Assembly (NCBI GenBank): GCA_910585655.1
Contig: CAJUFW010000017.1
Location: 1 to 17,708, forward strand
Source of the DNA: an uncultured Lachnospiraceae bacterium
GTDB taxonomy: Bacteria; Bacillota_A; Clostridia; Lachnospirales; Lachnospiraceae
Direction of reading: 5' to 3'
DNA: 17,708 nucleotides
In this document: one piece after another, positions 6,719 to 14,979 of the stretch
Layout: every line of letters begins with the position of its first letter
Numbering within the stretch: position 1 is the first letter of the stretch
Notes under the pieces: model-generated
Told to the model about the DNA's origin: nothing
Database searches by the model: none
The model's input: only the letters and a program-made list of their open reading frames with translations
Program-made: the position numbers and the translations under genes

Positions 6719-8290
6719 TTACAGCAATGGCGCAATCGCTTTTAACAGCCGTCCGGAAAGTTTCCGCTTCCATGGTTCCCGGCGGAGGCTCTCCGGCGTC
6801 ACCCGCCTGCATTTTGCCCGCGTCGCCTGAAAATCTGCTTCAATCTCCGAAATACACTCCACTTCATACAGGTAAGTGGCACATTCAAAATGATGATACA
6901 GACTGCGGTAGTCAAGATTGATTGTCCCTACCACTGCCTCCCGTCCGTCGCTGACAAACACTTTGGCATGGACAAACCCCGGTGTATATTCATATAGTTG
7001 GATCCCAGACTCGAGAAGAGAAGCATAATGCGTTTTTGCCAGAGCGTAAGGAGCCTCCTTATCCGGAATCCCCGGCAGAATCAACGCTACCTCCACACCG
7101 CGTTCTGCCGCAAACTTTAAAGCTGTTTCCATCTCCCCGTCCAAAATAAGGTACGGAGACATAATATGAACATAACGCTGTGAACGGTTAAGGATATCCA
7201 TATACACTCTCTCCCCTACCTTGTCCCCGTCCAACGGACAGTCTCCATAAGGAATGACATACCCCTTTGCCTGCGCCACCGGCATGGCTGAATAAGATAA
7301 GAACTGTGTATACTCCTCTTTCCGTTCATCAATTCCCCACATCTGCAAAAATAACAGAGTAAAGCTTTTTACGGCTTCCCCCTTTAGCATAACCGCCGTG
7401 TCCTTCCAATGCCCATACTTTTCCTTTTCATTGATATATTCATCCGCCAGGTTCACACCCCCGTTAAAAGCAGTATGACCGTCAATTACCAGAATTTTCC
7501 TATGATCGCGGTAATTGTAATGTGTCGAAACAAACGGCGTAATCGGAGCGAACATTTTGCAGGCAATCCTCAGAGCTTTTAAACGCTTGGGATAGTCGTG
7601 CGGCAGCAGTGCAAACTCACAGGTTCCGTCATACATCACCCTTACATCTACGCCTGCCGCCGCCTTTTTTGCCAGCAGTTCTAAAATCCTTCCCCACATC
7701 AGCCCTTCTTCCACAATAAAATATTCCAAGAAAATAAAATGTTCTGCTGCCTCTAATTGTTTTAACAGCTCTGCAAATTTCGCTTCCCCGGATGGAAAGT
7801 AAGTAACTTCCGTCTGTCCAAACACCGGATAACAGCCGCTTCGCTGCATATAATGGGCTAGTGCCGCTACCCCCTGATTTTCCTCTAAAAGCCGTGCCAT
7901 CACTTCCTCCGACTGCGGAATGCTTTCCTTTGTCTTTGCTACGATCTGACCAACACGCGCCTTTAACGCCCGGTTCCCAATATCCAGCTTCGTATACAAA
8001 AACAGCAGCACGCCAAACAACGGCAGCAGCATAATCACAATCAGCCAGGTAATCTTTGCCGTTGGATTGATCTTACTGTTTAACAGATAAATCACCATTC
8101 CCACGATAAAAAGAACGATTGCCCCTAACATATGCGGCAAAAATGCCTGAAACTTTTGAAACATGCTAAGCAGCATCAGCACCTGCAGCGCGAACAACAA
8201 AATAATCAACCCCAAACGGCTGAATATCGTATGAACAATCCCCCTTTGCCCCTTTTTTAGCAGCCTGAGCCCTTTGCTTTTGTAATCCAT
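6719..8290 (-). CDS. cls: Cardiolipin synthase (phospholipase D family)
   Basis: Condenses two phosphatidylglycerol molecules to cardiolipin and glycerol in the cytoplasmic membrane. 523 residues, the usual length for Firmicute Cls. The N-terminus has three hydrophobic segments (about 27-43, 54-70 and 80-100), matching the PLDc_N anchor. Two HKD motifs follow: DHRKILVIDG with His263, Lys265 and Asp270, and VHAKVFVSDG with His441, Lys443 and Asp448; each is followed by the usual GGVN or GTINLD glycine-asparagine block. The tail RREPWKRKLSGRLLKAIAPLL is typical of the C-terminal end of Cls. Ribosome site AAGAAGGGAGAAGG precedes ATG 8290. It stands alone: the next leftward gene has its own promoter, and a divergent gene lies 177 bp upstream. 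Confidence 0.93.
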   Translation of the reverse strand: MDYKSKGLRLLKKGQRGIVHTIFSRLGLIILLFALQVLMLLSMFQKFQAFLPHMLGAIVLFIVGMVIYLLNSKINPTAKITWLIVIMLLPLFGVLLFLYTKLDIGNRALKARVGQIVAKTKESIPQSEEVMARLLEENQGVAALAHYMQRSGCYPVFGQTEVTYFPSGEAKFAELLKQLEAAEHFIFLEYFIVEEGLMWGRILELLAKKAAAGVDVRVMYDGTCEFALLPHDYPKRLKALRIACKMFAPITPFVSTHYNYRDHRKILVIDGHTAFNGGVNLADEYINEKEKYGHWKDTAVMLKGEAVKSFTLLFLQMWGIDERKEEYTQFLSYSAMPVAQAKGYVIPYGDCPLDGDKVGERVYMDILNRSQRYVHIMSPYLILDGEMETALKFAAERGVEVALILPGIPDKEAPYALAKTHYASLLESGIQLYEYTPGFVHAKVFVSDGREAVVGTINLDYRSLYHHFECATYLYEVECISEIEADFQATRAKCRRVTPESLRREPWKRKLSGRLLKAIAPLL

Positions 8291-8467
8291 TTGTTGTACC
8301 TTCTCCCTTCTTTTGTCTGTGACTTACTTCTGATAAACAATCCTGTTAAAAATCTTTAGAAACTCTTTGACATATGGTTATCACATTGCCAAATTATTCC
8401 GATATTATACTATAATACTACTAGACAGCGTGATATTCTCAAATTCCACGCCAAAAAGGAGGTTGCT
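8291..8467. other. Divergent AT-rich intergenic region between cls and the orphan gene
   Basis: 177 bp serving two divergent genes. It contains overlapping TATACT/TATAAT hexamers around 8404-8416 readable on both strands and a perfect TTGACA at 8367-8372 on the plus strand that lacks a well-placed -10. I find no convincing promoter for cls and no operator-like palindrome. Confidence 0.4.
8386..8416 (+). promoter_or_regulatory. Candidate promoter of the orphan gene
   Basis: TTGCCA (8386-8391) and consensus TATAAT (8411-8416) on the plus strand, but with a long 19-bp spacer. The overlapping TATACT at 8406-8411 would give 14 bp. Position relative to the ribosome site AAGGAGG just before ATG 8468 is reasonable. 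Confidence 0.4.
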
Positions 8468-9307
8468 ATGGGATTTTGGAGACGAGGCAATTACGAAGCA
8501 AACACAATCGAAATGATTACCAACCATATCCGCTGGTGGGCAATGTTTCAAAGCGGCACCTGGTACGTCGGGCTGACTGCCAATCCCGTGCAAAGCCTGG
8601 AAGCCCACCATATCAGCATTTATGAAAAAAACTTTTTTCATTGCTGGGATATCCCACAAAAAGATGGGATCTCCTGCAAAGAAGCGATTCTGGCTATGGA
8701 GGGCTATCAATGGATGGCAGATGCCGAAAGCGACTATTTAGACAATACCTACCCCAATCTCTATATTTATTTGTTCCCTGTCACCTATCGGACTGTGCCG
8801 CATATTGATACCAGCGGATTCACCCCATTAAAATCCATCCCAAAGCCGCCCATTGTCATCCGTTATTTTGACCGCCGGGAGAGCGAGACAACGGTACGTT
8901 TTGACGACAGTTTTGATGCGACCGTCTGTGAAAAGTTCCTGGCAGAGCTAAAGGAAAAGCTTCTTGCCGATGAGCTTTGCGGGATGCTGATCAAAGCCAG
9001 GGGCAGCCACTATCTGGAATTAGAATTCGGAGAAAGCGGATGTTGTACGATTACCTACGACTCTCAAACCTCCCAGTCCGGTGCCTTTCAGGGCTATCGA
9101 AGCGAAAATAAATCCCGGAAACTGGTCACGCTCTTTACCGGTCGCTTTCCTGAATATATGCTCTGCCGGGACATGGAAGAGCTATCGGCTATTTTACGCT
9201 ATTTTCTGCTAAAAGATCGGAAGCCAGGCAAACGCCAAAACGTAAAATGGGTCAGCATGACCGCAGAGAAAGATTTCCGGAGATATCAAATAAGGCTGTC
9301 AGATTGA
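8468..9307 (+). CDS. Protein of unknown function with a GIY-YIG-like N-terminal signature
   Basis: I do not recognise this 279-residue protein as a named family. It is soluble, with no signal peptide or membrane segment. The N-terminal third contains TWYVGLTANPVQSLEAHH (31-48), then FFHCWDIP (56-63), then EAILAMEGYQWM (72-83). The spacing of YVGLT, a following helix ending in His-His, and a later A..AxE helix resembles the GIY-YIG nuclease-like pattern (YVGxTxNPxxRLxEH ... A..xE). The arginine usual in the first helix is replaced by Gln42/Ser43, so catalytic activity is doubtful. The rest (about 125-260) is alpha/beta with FTGRFPEYMLCRDMEELSAILRYFL (about 224-248) and a basic stretch (KDRKPGKRQNVK). 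AAGGAGG fixes the start. It is single-gene, divergent from cls and convergent with pfkA, with a strong shared terminator after it. Coding is certain; function is not. Confidence 0.85.
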   Translation: MGFWRRGNYEANTIEMITNHIRWWAMFQSGTWYVGLTANPVQSLEAHHISIYEKNFFHCWDIPQKDGISCKEAILAMEGYQWMADAESDYLDNTYPNLYIYLFPVTYRTVPHIDTSGFTPLKSIPKPPIVIRYFDRRESETTVRFDDSFDATVCEKFLAELKEKLLADELCGMLIKARGSHYLELEFGESGCCTITYDSQTSQSGAFQGYRSENKSRKLVTLFTGRFPEYMLCRDMEELSAILRYFLLKDRKPGKRQNVKWVSMTAEKDFRRYQIRLSD

Positions 9308-9356
9308 CCGTCCTGATATAAATAAGAATCCCGCCCGGAGAACTTTCCTATCATAC

Positions 9357-9389
9357 AAAAACAGTGTCAGAAATCCTGGCACTGTTTTT
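9357..9389. terminator. Bidirectional intrinsic terminator between the orphan gene and pfkA
   Basis: AAAAACAGTGTCAG (9357-9370), loop AAATC, CTGGCACTGTTTTT (9376-9389): a 14-bp stem with one G-T wobble, flanked by an A tract and a T tract, so it works in both directions. It lies 49 bases after the orphan gene's stop and 30 bases after the pfkA stop. Confidence 0.9.
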
Positions 9390-9419
9390 CTTCAGACTAT
9401 TTTCTCACGCCCCTCTGTC

Positions 9420-10493
9420 TTATCGATCTCCAAAAGAAATTCCCATCATCCGCGCGCTCTCAATGATATCGTCCTCCGGATCGACGTATTTTAATTTCCC
9501 TGCGCTTTCCGAAAGCGGAATCGCTACAACGTCGTCGTTTCGCATCACGACAAGCTTCCCATAATCCTCGTCGATGAGCAGCTTTGCGCCCATTGCTCCT
9601 AAACGGCTTGACAGCACGCGATCGTAAGGATCCGGGCTTCCGCCTCTTTGTGTATGCCCTGGTACGGTGACGCGAACCTCCTGCCCGGTCTTTTTGGTAA
9701 TGGCAGCCGCAATCTCATAAGCGGCAGACGGATAAGGAGACTCTGCCAAATGCTGTTTCCGTTCTTTCTTTGACATTGCCGCTACTTCTTTGGAAACAGC
9801 GCCCTCTGCTACTGCAATGATCGAAAATGCTTTTCCTGCCTTTTCCCGCTGTTTGAGCGCTTTGCAGATCACATTGATATCATATGGAATCTCCGGCAGT
9901 AATACGACGTCTGCTCCTCCGGCGATTCCGGCGTATAATGTCACCCAACCGACTTTATGCCCCATCAGTTCCAGAACAAACACCCGTCCGTGAGATTCTG
10001 CCGTTGTATGGATACAATCCAAGGCATTGGTCGCAATGTCTACCGCACTTTGAAAACCAAAGGTGATGTCCGTCCCCCAGATATCATTGTCAATCGTCTT
10101 TGGCAGCGCAATGACGTTTAGCCCTTCCTCACTCAGCATATTTGCCGATTTGATCGAGCCGTTTCCTCCTAATACCACCAGACAGTCCAGTTCCAGCTTT
10201 TTATAGGTCTTTTTCATCGCCTCTACTTTATCAAACCCATCCTCAATCACCCGCATCATTTTAAACGGCTGACGGGACGTGCCAAGCACAGTGCCGCCGC
10301 GTGTAAGGATACCGGAAAAATCCTTTTCTGACATCTTTCGGTAAGTCCCGTGCATCAGACCTTTATAACCCTCTAAAAATCCATAAATCTCCACTTTGCC
10401 CAGATTGTGGTACAATCCCTTTGCGACGCCCCGCATCGTAGCGTTTAACGCCTGGCAGTCTCCGCCGCTGGTTAAGATACCGATTTTTTTCAT
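9420..10493 (-). CDS. pfkA: 6-phosphofructokinase (PfkA superfamily, G104/K124-type signature)
   Basis: Phosphorylates fructose 6-phosphate at C1, the committed step of glycolysis. 357 residues, somewhat longer than the ~320 of E. coli PfkA. Seen: GILTSGGDCQALN (5-17), GGNGSIKSANML (109-120), PKTIDND (131-137, catalytic Asp135 and Asp137), HTTAESHGRV (162-171), MGHKVGW (177-183) and the C-terminal VPGHTQRGGSP. The residue matching E. coli Gly104 is Gly112, as in ATP-using enzymes, but the one matching Gly124 is Lys132, as in PPi-using and mixed-clade enzymes, and Asn111 replaces the usual Asp103. This places it in the group related to clostridial and trypanosomal PFKs, where ATP is still the usual donor; PPi use cannot be excluded. 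Start: ATG 10493 after AAGGAGG, overlapping the ppk stop by ATGA; the frame continues upstream only as a shadow of ppk. Confidence 0.93.
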   Translation of the reverse strand: MKKIGILTSGGDCQALNATMRGVAKGLYHNLGKVEIYGFLEGYKGLMHGTYRKMSEKDFSGILTRGGTVLGTSRQPFKMMRVIEDGFDKVEAMKKTYKKLELDCLVVLGGNGSIKSANMLSEEGLNVIALPKTIDNDIWGTDITFGFQSAVDIATNALDCIHTTAESHGRVFVLELMGHKVGWVTLYAGIAGGADVVLLPEIPYDINVICKALKQREKAGKAFSIIAVAEGAVSKEVAAMSKKERKQHLAESPYPSAAYEIAAAITKKTGQEVRVTVPGHTQRGGSPDPYDRVLSSRLGAMGAKLLIDEDYGKLVVMRNDDVVAIPLSESAGKLKYVDPEDDIIESARMMGISFGDR

Positions 10494-12715
10494 TGTTCTG
10501 AATCCTCCTTCTCTACAGGCTTTCCGCTTTTTTTGCCTTTTCCGGCAGACTTTCCTTTTCCCTTCGTATTCTTGCCGCTTTTCGACATTGCCTTTGCCAT
10601 AGCCGCCTCTTTTTCTGCTTCCCATTTCTTTTCTGCTTTTTCACTCGCCTGGTACGCCTGCTCGTAAAAATATTCCTGAGAGTTTAACGGCTTACTCTTT
10701 GAAGTCTTGTGTACGTAAGTACCGTCTGCTTTTAACACTCTGCCCTTTACGTTATCCGACATCTGCTTACGGAACATCGCGGCAATCCGGCGCTGCAGCC
10801 GTTTATCTTCTACCCGCACGGCTACTTCAATCCGGCGGGAAGTATTACGCGTCATAAAATCCGCCGAAGAAATATAGAGCTGCTGGCGATCTCCGACGCC
10901 GAACATGTATATTCTGGCATGTTCTAAGAAACGTCCGACAATACTGACCACGGTAATATTGTCCGTCATTCCTTTGACACCCGGAATCAGACAGCAGATG
11001 CCGCGCACTACCATTTCGATTTTTACGCCTGCCTGTGAAGCTTCGATCAGCTTTTCAATCAGAACCTTATCCGTCAGAGAATTCAGTTTCAGCCCGATAT
11101 AAGCCTTTCCGCCTCCGCGTGCAATCTCCATTTCCTCTTCCATATGTGCCAGCACGCCCTGGCGCAGTCCGTTCGGCGCTACCAGCAAATGACTGGTCGG
11201 CGGGCAAATTTCTCCCATCAGCAGCGCATGGAATACCGACACTGCCTCTAAACCGATATCTGTTGAGGCTGTCATCAGGGAATAATCCGTATAAAGGGTA
11301 GAGGTCTTTTCATTATAATTCCCCGTCCCTATCTGAGTAATGTATTGAATTTTCTTTTTCGTTTTCCGGGTAATCAGGCAAAGCTTGGAATGTACTTTCA
11401 ACCCATCCAGTCCATAGATGATACGGCATCCTGCTTCTTCCAGCCTGCGTGACCATTCAATATTATTTTCCTCGTCAAAACGAGCCCGCAGCTCTACTAA
11501 TACCACGACTTCTTTGCCGTTTTCCGCCGCTTTGATCAACGCTTCTATTACCTTGCTGTAACGAGCTACCCGGTAAAGCGTCATTTTGATTGAAACTACG
11601 GAAGGATCTTCTCCCGCTTCACTGAGCAGACGCAAAAACGGCTGGATGCTTTCATATGGATAAGAGAGCAGCAAATCCTTTTTCATGATCTGCTCCATCA
11701 TCGGCACGCCCTCTAAAATCTCCGGGCTCTTCTGCGGCACGCGCTCTGCATAAAACAATTCCGGCTTCTCTCTTAGTGCATCTTGAAGCCCAAAAACAAA
11801 CGACATCTCTAACGGAGACTGGCTGATAAACAGCCGTTCCTTTTTCAGTTCCAAATAGTCTAACAGACGTTTTTCTAACTTTTCCTCTAATGGCTGGGAC
11901 AACTCGACGCGGATCGGAGAAAGCTTTTTCCGCAGCTTAATCAGCTTTGCCATTCCCTCTCTGTAATCTGGCTCTTCATCGCCTGCCACATCGTCAAAAA
12001 TACTTTCCTCCTCCGGCTCCAAATCCGCATTCCGTACGATACGAAGCAGCGATTGAGAGCGAATCTTATAATGCTCAAATACCTGTTTGGCAAAGTGCAG
12101 GATCACATCCTCCATTAAGAGGAAACGTCCCGGGGCTGTCGGCAGCGGAACCAACCGTTCAAACAGTCCGTTGCTGCATGGGATAATACCAACCTTGCTG
12201 CTGCCCTTTCCGCTTCCCTTTCCGTCCACCAGTTCTACAATCGCATAAATTTCCTTATTTTTCAAGAAAGGAAACGGCTGGCGTTTGCCGACTACCTGCG
12301 GGGAAATCAACGGCTGGATCTCACTGTGAAAATAATCTCCCAGCCAGGCAAGTTCTTCTTGCGTCAGCTCTCCTACTGTCAGCAGTTCTACTCCCTGCCC
12401 TTTCAGCTCGGTCATCAAAGCCGCATAAATCTGATCTTTCTTTTTACACAATTCTCTTGCCGCTTTTAAAATCTGCTCGATTTGCTCCTTTGCGGTCAGC
12501 TTTGTCTTGTTGTCGCGCCGTTCCGGGGAAAACAGCATCTGATCCTGGAGGGAACCTACCCGCACCATAAAAAATTCATCCAGGTTACTCTGAAAAATAG
12601 AAGCAAAGGTCAGCCGCTCGCACAACGGAACCTGACCGTCTGCCGCTTCCTCCAATACGCGCCCGTTAAATTTGAGCCAAGACAACTCTCGATTAGAATA
12701 ACAGCTATTTTTCAT
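10490..12715 (-). CDS. ppk: Polyphosphate kinase 1
   Basis: Reversibly transfers the terminal phosphate of ATP to polyphosphate; membrane-associated or cytosolic. 741 residues, slightly longer than the ~690 usual. Domains: N-terminal NRELSWLKFNGRVLEEA (8-24) and SNLDEFFMVRV (43-53), a middle head domain, then two C-terminal catalytic domains with the phosphohistidine in LKVHSKLCLI (His442) and the second active-site histidine in RFLEHARIY (His599). Arg and Lys-rich blocks around 376-412 (IKMTLYR, ELRARFDEENN) bind ATP. The last ~50 residues (692-741) are a disordered Lys/Gly/Ser/Glu tail not part of the core enzyme. The tail's final codons also encode the pfkA ribosome site, and the stop overlaps the pfkA start (ATGA). 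No ppx gene is nearby. Confidence 0.95.
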   Translation of the reverse strand: MKNSCYSNRELSWLKFNGRVLEEAADGQVPLCERLTFASIFQSNLDEFFMVRVGSLQDQMLFSPERRDNKTKLTAKEQIEQILKAARELCKKKDQIYAALMTELKGQGVELLTVGELTQEELAWLGDYFHSEIQPLISPQVVGKRQPFPFLKNKEIYAIVELVDGKGSGKGSSKVGIIPCSNGLFERLVPLPTAPGRFLLMEDVILHFAKQVFEHYKIRSQSLLRIVRNADLEPEEESIFDDVAGDEEPDYREGMAKLIKLRKKLSPIRVELSQPLEEKLEKRLLDYLELKKERLFISQSPLEMSFVFGLQDALREKPELFYAERVPQKSPEILEGVPMMEQIMKKDLLLSYPYESIQPFLRLLSEAGEDPSVVSIKMTLYRVARYSKVIEALIKAAENGKEVVVLVELRARFDEENNIEWSRRLEEAGCRIIYGLDGLKVHSKLCLITRKTKKKIQYITQIGTGNYNEKTSTLYTDYSLMTASTDIGLEAVSVFHALLMGEICPPTSHLLVAPNGLRQGVLAHMEEEMEIARGGGKAYIGLKLNSLTDKVLIEKLIEASQAGVKIEMVVRGICCLIPGVKGMTDNITVVSIVGRFLEHARIYMFGVGDRQQLYISSADFMTRNTSRRIEVAVRVEDKRLQRRIAAMFRKQMSDNVKGRVLKADGTYVHKTSKSKPLNSQEYFYEQAYQASEKAEKKWEAEKEAAMAKAMSKSGKNTKGKGKSAGKGKKSGKPVEKEDSEQ
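10504..10510 (-). promoter_or_regulatory. pfkA ribosome site inside the end of ppk
   Basis: Minus-strand AAGGAGG lies within the ppk Glu-Lys-Glu-Asp codons, ten bases before ATG 10493. Together with the ATGA overlap (10490-10493) it suggests translational coupling of pfkA to ppk. Confidence 0.75.
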
Positions 12716-12743
12716 CTCTCTTTTGCCTCTTTCCAGGCTCTTC

Positions 12744-12768
12744 CCGGAAGTACCGCCGGCAATTCCGG
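12744..12768 (-). promoter_or_regulatory. Hairpin in the ppk leader
   Basis: CCGGAA/TTCCGG arms (12744-12749 and 12763-12768) enclose a 13-base loop with its own GCCGGC palindrome, within the ppk 5' untranslated leader. No T run follows, so it is not a simple terminator; a role in stability or attenuation is conjecture. Confidence 0.35.
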
Positions 12769-12788
12769 AAAAGAACCCTTTTTGCTAT

Positions 12789-12817
12789 AGTATACCCAAC
12801 TCAAAAGCCAAAAGCAA
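12789..12817 (-). promoter_or_regulatory. Promoter of ppk-pfkA
   Basis: Minus-strand TTGCTT (12812-12817), 17-bp spacer, TATACT (12789-12794). Its -35 box starts three bases after the stop codon of the transglutaminase gene. The predicted start near 12782 gives a leader of about 67 bases. No terminator separates it from the upstream gene, so readthrough may also contribute. Confidence 0.65.
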
Positions 12818-12820
12818 GCA

Positions 12821-14938
12821 CTATTGTTTCGTAATTGTCACCGTTTTTGCCTGTCCTTTGCCTTTTAACAGCTTCTTATAAGCAGAAAGCTTTGCTGCCG
12901 GAACCACAATCTTGGCTTTGGCAGAAATCTTGCCGAACGCTTTTTCTTCTACCTTGGTCAGCTTTGTAGAGGAAATCGTGATTGTTTTTAGGTTTTTGGC
13001 TCCATAAAAAGCTTCCTTTCCGATGGCAGTCACGTTCTTCCCAATGGTAACGGACGTAACCGAAGTTTTATTTTTCAGCGCATGATTACCTACACGGGCA
13101 ATTTTAAACTTCACTCCCAAAATCGTTACGGTATTTCCTATTTTTACCTTTTTCACATTTTTTGCCAAGCCGGAAAAATTCACGGTTCCGGTTCCGTCTG
13201 TCTTTGCGGAAACGATCTTATATTTATAATCTCCAACCGTATAAACCTGGTTCTTTTTACAGGCTACCTTAGGAATGACTTTTTGTTCTACTACCTGACC
13301 GCAGTCCTTACAGGTAATCGTCGTACTGCCCTCTTTTTTAAACGTAGCGGCGACTGTTTTGGTCTTGGTGTTCCGATGTCGCTCTTTCTCACTCAGCTCT
13401 TTGCCACATACAGCGCATACCTGAGGTTCCGAACAAGTTGCTTCTCCACTCGGCGTATGACCGGCTGCATCTGTTTTTTCGGATTTGATATAGCCGCAGG
13501 AATTACAAGTCTGCTGACGCTTGCCGCCTTCCGTACAGGTAGGTTCCTTGACCACATTCCACTTGCCAAACTCATGCGTATGAAACTCCGCCGTATGTTT
13601 GGCAGCCGTCTCGTTCGGGCTTTCTCCGATTCCATAAAGAAGCTTTCCTTCCGGGGTAACGGTAAATCCATAGAGATACCCGGCTGCCAGCTCTGCTTTC
13701 GACGGAGTAAAGGCGGTTACAGGAGACGCGTCGGCTGCCGTTAAATCCAAGCTTTGAATGTTAGTTGGCGTCGCATAATACAGCTTACTGCCCAGCACAA
13801 TACAACCGCCGTAATTGTTGGTCCAATAGCGATTGCTGCTTCCCCATACGTTCCAAACCTCTTTTAATGTGGCAAGTGTTTCCTCTGCCTTCAGCCCGGA
13901 ATCACTTCCGGAATAGCGCTTTAGCGCACCGCTCTCATTGGCATACCACGATCCGTCATAGTAACCAAACGCGCTTTCTACCCCATTCCAAAAACAATTG
14001 TCAAATTGCGTGTCTTTCGCAGACGAAGAGCCTGCTGAACCGGAATATACATAGTCCGGCGCCTTATGGGAACGCGCACTCTCTACCGTCGGTGTCTCAA
14101 ACCATTTTGTACTTTTAAGGAGAAAAATATGGCGTACACGTCCATACCGATCCGGCGTCGCATCGTTCCAGGTGACATCGACATGATACCAGGATTTTCC
14201 TAATTTAACCAGGTTCCAGGCGTGGTTGATCGCGTTGCTGGACACCAGCTCGCAGCTAATCCCAAGCCGGTTCATCAGATCCTGAAACGCCAGAGAATAT
14301 CCCTGACAAACCGCCGTCTGTCCTACCACTGCGTCATATGCGGTAAATTTTTGTAACGTCGTGTCATATTCACAGTTTGATGCCAGATAATCATGGATAT
14401 AGAGTATCTTTTCCAAATCCGACCAGGCAGGTTGGATGTTTGCAAGAATATGGTCGATTTTACTTTCATATTCCTCTATCATTTTTGTACGCTTCGTTTC
14501 CTCTTCTACTGTAAAACTAAATTCAATCCGGCTGATGTAATTCCCGGAAATCCAATAACGGCAGCTCTCCACATAAAAATACTGCGGATGATTGTTGACA
14601 AAACGGGAGAAAAAGCCTTCATCACTGGCTGGAATCTTCAGTTCCAACACATCCACAGACTTTTCCCCTTTCTCAAGCGCGGCTGCCATTGCTTTTTCTA
14701 GCGTTTTGCTGTCTGCCGTATCTCCTGCCGCAAACGCCCGAATACGGGTATCCTCTTTTAGCAAATCCCCGTTTTGAAGAATCCCTGTGGTTTCCGCCTG
14801 TATGGATATCTCACTTTGCCCGGAACTCTCCGTCCAATCAGCCGCATACGCCGGCGCAGCCTCTCCTAGCAACAGCAGAGCAGACAACAGGATTCCAACA
14901 AGCCGACAAACTACTTTTTTCCTCTCCCTATGCTTCAT
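12821..14938 (-). CDS. Secreted transglutaminase-like protein with Cys-knuckle and BspA-type leucine-rich repeats
   Basis: 705-residue exported protein. Signal peptide: basic MKHRERKKVVCR, hydrophobic 13-25, cleavage after APAYA (about 32). A transglutaminase/protease-like domain follows (about 150-275), with YIHDYLASNCEYD (180-192), Cys211 in AVCQGYS, His239 in INHAWN and Asp254 in VDVTWND, a complete Cys-His-Asp triad. A region of unknown fold (280-450, Trp/Tyr rich) comes next, then three Cys-pair modules (C468/C478/C481, C502/C508/C511, C543/C546) like the zinc-ribbon-like repeats of Lachnospiraceae surface proteins. Last are BspA-like leucine-rich repeats (LRR_5, about 590-680) and a Lys-rich end. 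No LPXTG motif. Start: ATG 14938 with GGAG upstream and a proper signal peptide; the ATG at 14980 sits in the foot of a hairpin. Activity could be protein crosslinking or cysteine protease. Confidence 0.85.
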   Translation of the reverse strand: MKHRERKKVVCRLVGILLSALLLLGEAAPAYAADWTESSGQSEISIQAETTGILQNGDLLKEDTRIRAFAAGDTADSKTLEKAMAAALEKGEKSVDVLELKIPASDEGFFSRFVNNHPQYFYVESCRYWISGNYISRIEFSFTVEEETKRTKMIEEYESKIDHILANIQPAWSDLEKILYIHDYLASNCEYDTTLQKFTAYDAVVGQTAVCQGYSLAFQDLMNRLGISCELVSSNAINHAWNLVKLGKSWYHVDVTWNDATPDRYGRVRHIFLLKSTKWFETPTVESARSHKAPDYVYSGSAGSSSAKDTQFDNCFWNGVESAFGYYDGSWYANESGALKRYSGSDSGLKAEETLATLKEVWNVWGSSNRYWTNNYGGCIVLGSKLYYATPTNIQSLDLTAADASPVTAFTPSKAELAAGYLYGFTVTPEGKLLYGIGESPNETAAKHTAEFHTHEFGKWNVVKEPTCTEGGKRQQTCNSCGYIKSEKTDAAGHTPSGEATCSEPQVCAVCGKELSEKERHRNTKTKTVAATFKKEGSTTITCKDCGQVVEQKVIPKVACKKNQVYTVGDYKYKIVSAKTDGTGTVNFSGLAKNVKKVKIGNTVTILGVKFKIARVGNHALKNKTSVTSVTIGKNVTAIGKEAFYGAKNLKTITISSTKLTKVEEKAFGKISAKAKIVVPAAKLSAYKKLLKGKGQAKTVTITKQ

Positions 14939-14979
14939 TCCGTTCTCCATCCTTTCCTGGATAATTTTTACCAATGCCA

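Noticed and set aside
8367..8372. Perfect TTGACA as a promoter for the orphan gene
   Set aside because: At 16-18 bp downstream there is only CCAAAT, CAAATT or AAATTA, none a usable -10, so it is not called as the main promoter.
10494..10625. 44-residue N-terminal extension of pfkA
   Set aside because: It overlaps the Lys-rich tail of ppk in another frame; PFK homology begins at MKKIGILTSGGD, where a ribosome site is present.
13082..13744. 220-residue plus-strand reading frame
   Set aside because: It is the complement of the Cys-knuckle and LRR region of the transglutaminase gene; the apparent cysteines and phenylalanines are mirror artefacts.
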